Source: Pseudidiomarina indica (GTDB lineage Bacteria > Pseudomonadota > Gammaproteobacteria > Enterobacterales > Alteromonadaceae). From it: a stretch of 64,000 bases of DNA. The position numbers and the translations under genes were made by a program. The DNA lies in contig NZ_FMXN01000001.1 in NCBI RefSeq assembly GCF_900104245.1, positions 1 through 64,000 on the forward strand, read 5' to 3'. Below the pieces are notes generated by a model that ran no database searches, was not told the DNA's origin, and saw nothing but the letters and a program-made list of their open reading frames with translations. Shown here piece after piece: positions 16,325-24,489 of the stretch (positions are counted from its first letter, which is position 1; every line of letters begins with the position of its first letter).

Positions 16325-19300
16325 ATGGATATCAGCTTCAGCAGATTGGTAACAGCCTACCGCAAGGCAAAAGTGGACTTGTATTACTCCAGTAACCCAT
16401 CGTTGCTCGCGATCGCGGATTATGAAGATGATCTTGAAAACAACCTCAAGAGATTGCAGAAAAAGATTAATGGCAAATCTGTTGCTTGGACAAAAGAAGA
16501 AAGCTTTTTGGGTTCCTGGAGCTTAATTCCGAAAAGTTATTCAGTTAACCAAGCTAAGCAAGATTGCAAAAAGTGTAAAGATCGTAGTGAATGCAAGTGT
16601 GAATTTGTGGCGAAAGATGAATCTGGCATCGTATTCGCTTCGTCTGCACGTTCGCAGGGTAAATATAAGCAATGTGAGGGCGGATCAAAGGAGCACACCG
16701 CAACATTTCGTTTGATGGCCGAGTGTACGATGGATTTCCACGTGCTTGCGGCACTTTGGATTATGGAAGTTGGTGCCGAGTTTGATTCAAAGTTAAGTGA
16801 TAGTGTTCGTGGTAGTCGCTTGCGTAGGCAAGAAAAAGGCGAGAAGAAGTTCAATGAGTTATCCCTTGGTTCCTTTAAGCCTTATCTTAAGCCATTCAAA
16901 GACTGGCGCGATGATGGCATTCAAGCGATGCAAGAGGGCTTAAAGGCAGATAAAAAACTAGTAGCTTTGACAGCTGATGTCACCAGCTATTACCACTGTC
17001 TTCAGCCGGACTTCATGCTCGATGAGAAGTTCCATAAAGTCATTGGTATTCAGTTAAGCCCAGATCAAAGTGCATTAAATAAGCTATTTATTGGTGCATT
17101 GAAAGCTTGGGCTCAACTGACCCCACTGGGGAAAGGCCTTCCAGTCGGCTTACCAGCCTCCGCCATTATCGCGAACATGGCGTTGTTTGAACTCGACCAA
17201 ATCATTGAAGAACAGCTGCGGCCCATATACTACGGTCGATATGTCGATGACATTATGCTGGTGTTGGAGAACTCGACACAAATTACTAATCAAGCTGACC
17301 TTTGGAAGTTGATTGCAACTGCAGCGGCAGAAAAGTTAGAGCTTACGGACTATGAGACGAACGCAAGCTTCTCGGCCGGCTACTTGGGCGATTCAGAAAT
17401 CATCTTCAAAAATGATAAAAATAAGGCCTTCGTGCTTGATGGCCTTGAAGGTAAAACGCTAATCAATGCAATCGCCGAACAGATTAATCATCGTGCGAGT
17501 GAATGGCGCTCGTTACCCAAGTTACCAATGAACACCATTGAAGTGGCTACTGACTTAATGAAAGCGACAAACAGCAATGGTGAGCATGCCGACAGCTTGC
17601 GAAAAACGGATGCGCTATCGCTTAACAGAGCCAGCTTTGCCTTAAAGTTACGTGATTTTGAAGCCTACGAACGTGACCTACCGCCAAATGCTTGGGAAGA
17701 TATACGTCATGCTTTCTACGAAGCAGTCATTACCCATGTATTTGTGCCTGAAAAGTATTTTCAGTTGGCCGCTTATGTACCGCGCATTATTCGCTTGGCA
17801 GCAGTTTGTGAAGACTTTAAGTACCTCGGCAAAATGATGAAATCACTGCTCGATCTTATCGGTAGCGTGTCCGACCTCGATAAAATCAAAATTGCAGGTG
17901 TTGAGAACGACTCGGGCACTGACGACAAGAGCCAACGAATTAACCGGTGGAAGAATAAGCTGTTGAGTGAAGTGCTTGAGCACATCATTGCAGCATTTCC
18001 ATTTAAGATAAGTGCTACCGCGAAGAAAGTTTGGTACGAAGAAATTAAATTCGATTGGTTTAAAGTTAACGAGCATCTATGGTTTTATTTTGGCTATAAC
18101 GAGCACTTCATTACTTCAATAGTAGAGCTCCAGAAGCAAACGCTACGGTTATTCGCATACGACCTTGCTCACAATCCGCTTCGGTTTATTGGCTTGCCGC
18201 GAGAGCTTATTCAAGCTAGGCATGTGCCAGCAAAACGAAAGCTTAAAGAGTCCGTTGAGTTAACTTTTGCTCAACTAGATCATGAGCGCTTCGAACCTGT
18301 CAAAGCACTTGCGAACTGGATGAAAATGAAAGTTGTGCCTTCTGGGCTTGTATTCAGCACAAGACCGTATTCATTAAATGAACTCAGTCTGATTTGCCCA
18401 AATCCATTCGACAGCAAACAGACAGAAGAGCTGAAGCGCGTTATGCGGGCGCTACGCGGTTTTGATCTTGGTGAGAAGATGCCGACATTTAAGACTGAAA
18501 AAGGCAATCAAGTGCTGTCCGTTCCGGACGGTGAAATCAAGAGCAAACAAACCATTGCTGTGTCGAGCTGGAAAACCGAGGATGAAAGTTTAATTGCTGC
18601 GGTTACCAAGAATGTCGATCCGGACGCACTGGGTCGGTATCAGCGGTTGAACCGCATGCTGAACCATTTGCTTGATTATCCTGATGGCGCAGGCTATTTG
18701 GTTTTGCCTGAACTGGCCTTACCCGCGAAATGGTTTATTCGTGTTGCGGATAAGCTCAAAGGCAAAGGTATTTCTCTCATTACTGGTATCGAGTATTTGC
18801 ACGACACTAAAAAGCGAGTCCAGAATCAGGTTTGGGTATCATTAACTTATGATGGCTTAGGCTTTCCTTCACAAATAATTTATCGCCAAGACAAGCAATC
18901 ACCAGCGTTGCATGAGGAGCGTGAAATTTATCGGTTAAGTGGCGTGACCATGCAACCAAAGCAGACTTGGAAGACACCACCCATCATAGAGCACCGAGGC
19001 TTTCGCTTTGCATTGATGATTTGCAGCGAACTAACCAATATTCACTACCGAGCGGCGTTGCGCGGTAAAATTGATGCCTTGTTTGTACCTGAATGGAATT
19101 CTGATACAGAAACATTCAATTCATTGGTTGAAGCCACAGCGCTAGACGTTCATACCTATGTTATTCAGGCCAATGACCGCAAGTATGGTGATAGCCGAGT
19201 ACGGTCACCTGCCAAAGAACGCTACCAGCGTGACGTATTACGAGTAAAAGGTGGCATTTACGATTACTGCGTAACCGGTGAAATTGATATTCAAGCATTG

Positions 19301-19414
19301 CGTGAATTCCAATCAAGCCACAGGTCACCATCGAAACCATTTAAACCTGTCCCCGACGGTTTCAATACCGATATGGCGCATGACCGCAAAGCATTACCCA
19401 AAGGAGAAGCATAA
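16325..19414 (+). CDS. Reverse transcriptase-nitrilase fusion (DRT type 1/UG1-like)
   Basis: This 1,029-aa protein joins a reverse transcriptase to a nitrilase. A cysteine cluster (C81, C84, C90, C92) near the N-terminus may bind zinc. The RT domain follows: motif A around ADVTSYYHCL (D218), then GLPVGLPASAIIANMAL (about 275-291), then YVDD at 306-309. A helical middle region of about 350 residues leads to a C-terminal carbon-nitrogen hydrolase domain (about 770-1,010) with the full triad E796 (LPELALP), K857 and C900 (ICSEL). This order is that of defence-associated RTs of the unknown group, DRT1. The RT would make DNA during infection; the role of the nitrilase is not known. ATG 16325 lies 4 bases after the TIR stop, and TAATG joins it to the second pglX half. 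Confidence 0.87.
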   Translation: MDISFSRLVTAYRKAKVDLYYSSNPSLLAIADYEDDLENNLKRLQKKINGKSVAWTKEESFLGSWSLIPKSYSVNQAKQDCKKCKDRSECKCEFVAKDESGIVFASSARSQGKYKQCEGGSKEHTATFRLMAECTMDFHVLAALWIMEVGAEFDSKLSDSVRGSRLRRQEKGEKKFNELSLGSFKPYLKPFKDWRDDGIQAMQEGLKADKKLVALTADVTSYYHCLQPDFMLDEKFHKVIGIQLSPDQSALNKLFIGALKAWAQLTPLGKGLPVGLPASAIIANMALFELDQIIEEQLRPIYYGRYVDDIMLVLENSTQITNQADLWKLIATAAAEKLELTDYETNASFSAGYLGDSEIIFKNDKNKAFVLDGLEGKTLINAIAEQINHRASEWRSLPKLPMNTIEVATDLMKATNSNGEHADSLRKTDALSLNRASFALKLRDFEAYERDLPPNAWEDIRHAFYEAVITHVFVPEKYFQLAAYVPRIIRLAAVCEDFKYLGKMMKSLLDLIGSVSDLDKIKIAGVENDSGTDDKSQRINRWKNKLLSEVLEHIIAAFPFKISATAKKVWYEEIKFDWFKVNEHLWFYFGYNEHFITSIVELQKQTLRLFAYDLAHNPLRFIGLPRELIQARHVPAKRKLKESVELTFAQLDHERFEPVKALANWMKMKVVPSGLVFSTRPYSLNELSLICPNPFDSKQTEELKRVMRALRGFDLGEKMPTFKTEKGNQVLSVPDGEIKSKQTIAVSSWKTEDESLIAAVTKNVDPDALGRYQRLNRMLNHLLDYPDGAGYLVLPELALPAKWFIRVADKLKGKGISLITGIEYLHDTKKRVQNQVWVSLTYDGLGFPSQIIYRQDKQSPALHEEREIYRLSGVTMQPKQTWKTPPIIEHRGFRFALMICSELTNIHYRAALRGKIDALFVPEWNSDTETFNSLVEATALDVHTYVIQANDRKYGDSRVRSPAKERYQRDVLRVKGGIYDYCVTGEIDIQALREFQSSHRSPSKPFKPVPDGFNTDMAHDRKALPKGEA

Positions 19415-21156
19415 TGAGCGAACAAACAAATACGGACATGAGCAAACACTTTTATCGCGCTTCTGCTGCGGATTTTATGAAGATACCGGGGAGTCCGGTG
19501 GCTTATTGGTTAACAGAGAAATGGCTTGAGATGTTTGAGTCAACGTCTGCAATTTCAGAGTACTCATATGCATCCGAGGGGATAAAAACTGGCAATAATG
19601 ATCGATTTCTCAGATATTGGTTCGAAGTTAATTGGAATGATGTAGGGGCCTTAAATCAAGAGAATTCGAAGTGGGTATTTCACCACAAAGGTGGGGAATA
19701 TAGGAAGTGGGCTGGTAATAGAGAGTTTGTAATCTATTGGCTGAATGATGGGAAGGCTGTACGAGAAATGCCAAACTCGGGAATTCAAGGTGAAAGACTA
19801 TTCCGCCAAGACGCCGCTGTTTGGTCAGATATAACTTCCGGAGGATTTTCCGCCAGGTTAAAAAACAAAGAACATTTATTCGATAGCGCTTGTCCCGCAG
19901 CTGCATTTATAGACGGTCAATCTATCGAGGTATTGCTCGGATTCCTCAACTCCTGTGTAGTCAAATATTTAACACCGATAATTAATCCTACGCTACATTT
20001 TAAAGTAGGAAACTTTAGAGCTTTACCATATGTAAGGGCCCATGCGGACGTCGTTAATAAACTGATAGATATATCACTTTGTGATTGGAATTCAGCTGAA
20101 ACATCTTGGGACTTTACATCACTTGATATTTCTAAGAATGTGTCAGATGACTATTCCATGATTGCGTCAGCATATGATGATTTTAAGAAGAAAGGTGATG
20201 CTACCATTCAAGAAATGAAACAATTAGAGGAGAGTAATAACAGGACATTAATCGAACTCTGTGGTTTACAAAAAGATCTAATTGCAGAGGTTCCAATTAA
20301 TGAAATAACGATAAATTGTAATCCTTATTACCGATATGGGAATAAGCTTCGTGATATAGAACTTGAAAATCTTTATAGGTGCGACACTCTGAAGAGCCTT
20401 GTATCTTTTAGTGTTGGCTGCATGATGGGGCGTTATTCTCTCGACAAGCCTGGCTTAATTATCGCCAGTCAAGGCGAAACGATCCAAGATTACTTGGCGC
20501 AAATCCCATCACCGAAGTTTATGCCGGATGACGATGCAATTCTGCCATTAACAGATCAAGAATGGTTTGCGGATGACGTCACTAATCGTTTCCGTGAGTT
20601 TGTCAAAGTGGTGTGGGGTGAAGAAACCTTGCAAGAGAACTTAGATTTCGTCGCTGAGTCACTTTACTTGCATGCGATTAAGCCCAAAAAAGGCGAAACG
20701 TCAATGGAAGCCATTCGTCGTTATTTGTCGACGCAGTTCTACAAAGATCACATGAAAACCTACAAGAAGCGGCCGATTTATTGGTTGTTTAGCTCAGGTA
20801 AACAAAAAGCATTTGAGTGTTTGGTGTATTTGCATCGCTACAACGAAGGCACGCTTTCGCGTATGCGTACCGAGTATGTAACCCCGCTGATGGGCAAATA
20901 CGAGAGCCAGATTCGTCATATCGAAGAGCAGCAAACGAGCGCAAGCGCCGTTGAAAAGACCAAACTCGACAAAGAACTCAAAGATTATCAAAGCAAACTC
21001 AATGAGCTGCGTGAATTCGACAGCAAACTCAAGCATTATGCGGATATGCGTATCTCGCTCGATTTAGACGATGGGGTGAAAGTGAATTACGGCAAGTTTG
21101 GTGATTTGCTTGCGAACGTGAAAGACATTACAGGAGAAAAGCCAAATGTTACCTGA
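19414..21156 (+). CDS. pglX: PglX C-terminal half: specificity/target-recognition part
   Basis: This 580-aa protein matches the back half of PglX. After about 12 new residues it opens with HFYRASAADFMKIPGSPVAYW, a conserved block inside intact PglX. PIINPTLHFKVGNFRALPY (about 190-208) lies in the target-recognition region. The last third contains the conserved FYKDHMKTYKKRPIYWLFSS (about 432-451) and a C-terminal coiled coil. AAGGAG at 19400-19405 inside the RT gene and the TAATG overlap give a strong, coupled start. Bases about 19,530-20,440, the probable specificity region, look visibly richer in A and T than the flanks, which suggests this part has been exchanged. Together with the upstream half it makes a full-length PglX. 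Confidence 0.86.
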   Translation: MSEQTNTDMSKHFYRASAADFMKIPGSPVAYWLTEKWLEMFESTSAISEYSYASEGIKTGNNDRFLRYWFEVNWNDVGALNQENSKWVFHHKGGEYRKWAGNREFVIYWLNDGKAVREMPNSGIQGERLFRQDAAVWSDITSGGFSARLKNKEHLFDSACPAAAFIDGQSIEVLLGFLNSCVVKYLTPIINPTLHFKVGNFRALPYVRAHADVVNKLIDISLCDWNSAETSWDFTSLDISKNVSDDYSMIASAYDDFKKKGDATIQEMKQLEESNNRTLIELCGLQKDLIAEVPINEITINCNPYYRYGNKLRDIELENLYRCDTLKSLVSFSVGCMMGRYSLDKPGLIIASQGETIQDYLAQIPSPKFMPDDDAILPLTDQEWFADDVTNRFREFVKVVWGEETLQENLDFVAESLYLHAIKPKKGETSMEAIRRYLSTQFYKDHMKTYKKRPIYWLFSSGKQKAFECLVYLHRYNEGTLSRMRTEYVTPLMGKYESQIRHIEEQQTSASAVEKTKLDKELKDYQSKLNELREFDSKLKHYADMRISLDLDDGVKVNYGKFGDLLANVKDITGEKPNVT

Positions 21157-21784
21157 GATTGATTTCACACCTGTTTGGGCTCTAGTGGGAACAAACCTTA
21201 TTGCGATCCTTGCTGCGGTATTTTGGTTGCCTAAGCGAATTTTCGAACATCAGCTCGCCAAGCGTATGGCGGAGATAGAGCAAAAGCATGATGTTTTGAT
21301 AAAACAATACGATCATTATGCAAGTTTTTCTCAATCAACATTTGAGCGGCTTTTTGAGAAGAAGGTAGCGACTTACGAAAAATTGATGAATTTACATCAA
21401 GAGCTTATAGGGATTCTGGAAGAGGGGAAGCGAGGAGACGAACCCGAGGACATTCAAGAAGGCGTTACTAGAGTGATGCTTGAGACTCGTTCTGTAATTG
21501 AAACATCGAGACTTTATATTTCATCATCACTAGCGAATGCTTATGAGACTTGGTACGAAGCTGGGAAAACTATTTTTGAATCAGCGAACATCGCTAGTAT
21601 CGATGCATTTCGGTATTCATATGGTAATGCAGAAGATGAGATGAATGCTGCGATGGTTGAGGACATTACTCTGCAAGCGTTAGCAGATAAATCCATCGTC
21701 GAGTTTCTCGATCTCTTCAAGCAAGTTGATGAAGATGTACAAATGATTCGTAAAAACCTCGAACAATCGCTTATTCAGGAATAA
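21146..21784 (+). CDS. Membrane-anchored coiled-coil protein inside BREX operon, unknown
   Basis: This 212-aa protein has one N-terminal membrane helix (residues about 11-28: LVGTNLIAILAAVFW), then a long helical, charged coiled-coil region. The Lys-, Glu- and Gln-rich segments KRMAEIEQKHDVLIKQYDHY and LFEKKVATYEKLMNL are examples. I recognise no family. It overlaps the end of pglX by 11 bases and is followed by pglZ after 13 bases, so it is expressed with BREX. It is not one of the standard six type 1 BREX genes. It may tether a BREX component to the membrane or be a second defence gene carried in the operon; neither is shown. Confidence 0.75.
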   Translation: MLPEIDFTPVWALVGTNLIAILAAVFWLPKRIFEHQLAKRMAEIEQKHDVLIKQYDHYASFSQSTFERLFEKKVATYEKLMNLHQELIGILEEGKRGDEPEDIQEGVTRVMLETRSVIETSRLYISSSLANAYETWYEAGKTIFESANIASIDAFRYSYGNAEDEMNAAMVEDITLQALADKSIVEFLDLFKQVDEDVQMIRKNLEQSLIQE

Positions 21785-21797
21785 AGGCTATCTGGCA

Positions 21798-24470
21798 ATG
21801 CAATTAGAAAAACTCGCAGAAGGCATTAAAAAGAAGTTTGATCAGGGCCGTATCGTGTTTTGGCACGATCCAGAGCAAAGCTTTGTCGACGACTTGCCAG
21901 AACTCACTAACGTGCTGGAAAGTGGCATTGATAACTTAAGCGTGGTGAATTTAGCTGAAGTCTCAGTGTTTGGTACCAAAAAGCGTATGGAGCTAGACGA
22001 ACCAACACAGAAGTTTCTGTTGTATTCACCAGAAGCCGCGCCCGCTGTCACTAACGATTGGCTGTTTGATATTCGTAAATACAGCCCTGAGTTTTACGCT
22101 GACCAAAGCTCGATATTGATCACCGAACTTGGGTTGCAACGCATGTCCTTGCGAAGCCACATTAGCCAGCGTAAAGAGTTCTTCGCTAGTAAAAAACGTA
22201 CTAGCGACCTGCAGAAGCGTTTAGTCGGTGACGAAGACGAGTTACAGTTTGATTTGCGCATGATGGCCGTGCTGACTAAAGCTGAGGGCAATAGCTTTGA
22301 GTCAATCCTGTTTAGCTTATTTGCGCATTATGCCGAGGTGGTTGTTGCTCCTGAAGTTCAAGAAGAAAGCGCTGACAGTACCGATCAACGCCTACCAATG
22401 CTTAAGCAGCTCGCCCGTTTTGAGCTTGATGTGCCGCTGTTTGAGTTGTTGAATAAGCATTATGGCTACGAAAGTGATAAACCGAGTATCAAAGAGTTCG
22501 TGCTACGTTTATTTTGCACTGAATTTTATACCCAGCTGCAAGCTGCCGAATCAGAGAAATCGTGGCTAAAACATAATGTATTAAAAACACCGGCAGGGCG
22601 CGCAACGGCCAATGCTCTTATGAGCAGTTGGCGTGATAGTAAAAAGCACTCGAGCTCCTATGAAGTGATCGCTCATGAGTTACAGCGCATGTTAGAACTA
22701 CCACGCCAGTTAGAACGCTATGAACCCACTGCGTTGTTAGAGTGCGAAACTTTTGAAGGCATTGAACAAGCGCTTATTCGGGGCTTAGTGCGCGTCTTGT
22801 TAACCGAAGGCGAGCGTTTAGAGCGGGTAGAATTTGAGGCTGTATTATCACGGCGTTTGATGGCCCATTGGCCGCAGAGCAAACCTGAGTACAGTTCGAT
22901 TTACCAAGCATTGCGCTACGGTGAATTACTGCTTCATTTGCGTCATACCCACAATGATGGCTTTCATTATGATAGCGCCAAAGCCATGTATCGTGCCTAT
23001 GAGCAAGACTTGTATCAGTTTGACCAAGCCTACCGCTTGTTTAACGAATACGCCCACCACGTGCAAAGCAAAGGCGCGGATATTCTTAGGGCCCTCGACG
23101 ATGAGGTGGAGCGAATCTATTCCAACTGGTATTTGGCGCAATCAGCGATGGCATGGGATGGGTTGCTGGAAAAAGAACAATTGCTCAGCCATTGGAAAAT
23201 TACTGGCATAAATAATCAGTATGACTTCTACCAAAACGAAGTGCGTGAGCGTTTAACCAACACCCAAATCAAACGCATGTTCGTGATTGTTTCCGATGCG
23301 CTGCGTTACGAAATTGCCGATGAGTTAGCGACAGCTATTAATGACGAAAAACGCTTTAAAGCAGCGCTTAACAGTCAATTAGGAGTACTGCCAAGTTACA
23401 CCCAGCTGGGCATGGCCTCTTTGCTTCCGCGTCAAGCGGGCGGCACTGGCATTGCCTATGAAGAACGCGCAGGCTCTGCAGTTGTGACCGTTGACGGTAT
23501 GTCCGCGCAGGGCTTAGACAACCGCGGTAAAATATTAGAGCGCGTAAACGGTATGGCGGTAAGCTTTAAGGAGCTTATGAGCTGGACCAATCAACAAGGT
23601 CGTGATGCCGTGCGAGACGCTGAGATTGTTTACATCTACCACGACACTATTGATGCAATCGGCGACAAAGCAGCCACTGAAGAACGTACTTTTCAAGCCT
23701 GTCGAGATGCCATTGGTGAGTTAAAAGACCTAGTTGGCCGAGTGATTAATCGTTTGAATGCTAGCCGTGTCGTGATTACCGCTGATCATGGCTTCTTGTT
23801 CCGTCAGCAATCGCTAGAAGAACACGAAAAAACCTCGCTGGATATTAAAAAGCCTGAAGGCGCGCGTGAAGCGAAGAAACGTTTTATCGTTGGTGAAGGC
23901 TTACCGGTTGCAGATGCAACTTGGACAGGCTTGCTGAAAAACACCGTCGGCGGTACTAGCGAAACCCAGTTTATGTTGCCTAAAGGCATGCAGCGTTTCC
24001 ATTTTGTCGGTGGTGCAAAGTTTGTACACGGTGGTGTAGCGCTGCAAGAGATTTGTGTACCTGTGCTTGAAGTACGCGAGCTTGACAAAAAACAAGCTGA
24101 AAAGCACGAGCGTAAACCGGTAGATGTTATGGTGGTTGCAGCGCAGCAGCTTAAGCTAGTGAATAACATTGATTCGATACGCTTTATTCAAGCCGATGCC
24201 GTAAGCGAGCGCTTAAGTGCACGCCAGCTTAATATTTTTATTCGTGACCCAGACGGCAACGTCGTTTCCGCCATAGAAACGGTGAACTTTGACGGCACTG
24301 GTAGTAAAGTGGAAGAACGCACCAAGAACGTCATGATCAAGCTAAAAGGCTCGAACTTTGACCGCACTAAAACCTATACGTTGGTGCTACAGAACGATGA
24401 TGCAGCGAAGACTGAATACAATACTTACGCTGTGCGCATAGATTTGGCAATTCAGGATGATTTTTTCTGA
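21798..24470 (+). CDS. pglZ: BREX phosphatase-fold protein PglZ
   Basis: This 890-aa protein is full length for type 1 PglZ. The alkaline-phosphatase-like core is seen in FVIVSDALRYEIADELA (D500 as metal ligand) and VVITADHGFLF (D663, H664). The N-terminal 480 residues are the helical PglZ-A region. In the Pgl and BREX families PglZ interacts with PglX and is required for phage defence; recent work suggests metal-dependent nuclease-type activity. ATG at 21798 has only a weak ribosome site (AAAGG, 10 bases away) and may depend on coupling to the upstream gene. Its end is 19 bases before the chosen start of brxL. Confidence 0.92.
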   Translation: MQLEKLAEGIKKKFDQGRIVFWHDPEQSFVDDLPELTNVLESGIDNLSVVNLAEVSVFGTKKRMELDEPTQKFLLYSPEAAPAVTNDWLFDIRKYSPEFYADQSSILITELGLQRMSLRSHISQRKEFFASKKRTSDLQKRLVGDEDELQFDLRMMAVLTKAEGNSFESILFSLFAHYAEVVVAPEVQEESADSTDQRLPMLKQLARFELDVPLFELLNKHYGYESDKPSIKEFVLRLFCTEFYTQLQAAESEKSWLKHNVLKTPAGRATANALMSSWRDSKKHSSSYEVIAHELQRMLELPRQLERYEPTALLECETFEGIEQALIRGLVRVLLTEGERLERVEFEAVLSRRLMAHWPQSKPEYSSIYQALRYGELLLHLRHTHNDGFHYDSAKAMYRAYEQDLYQFDQAYRLFNEYAHHVQSKGADILRALDDEVERIYSNWYLAQSAMAWDGLLEKEQLLSHWKITGINNQYDFYQNEVRERLTNTQIKRMFVIVSDALRYEIADELATAINDEKRFKAALNSQLGVLPSYTQLGMASLLPRQAGGTGIAYEERAGSAVVTVDGMSAQGLDNRGKILERVNGMAVSFKELMSWTNQQGRDAVRDAEIVYIYHDTIDAIGDKAATEERTFQACRDAIGELKDLVGRVINRLNASRVVITADHGFLFRQQSLEEHEKTSLDIKKPEGAREAKKRFIVGEGLPVADATWTGLLKNTVGGTSETQFMLPKGMQRFHFVGGAKFVHGGVALQEICVPVLEVRELDKKQAEKHERKPVDVMVVAAQQLKLVNNIDSIRFIQADAVSERLSARQLNIFIRDPDGNVVSAIETVNFDGTGSKVEERTKNVMIKLKGSNFDRTKTYTLVLQNDDAAKTEYNTYAVRIDLAIQDDFF

Positions 24471-24489
24471 GAAGAATAAGAGACCAAGC

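Noticed and set aside
13826-21156. pglX split as a simple frameshift or sequencing error
   Set aside because: The halves are separated by 3.6 kb with two intact genes, each keeping its catalytic residues, so a base-calling error cannot explain it.
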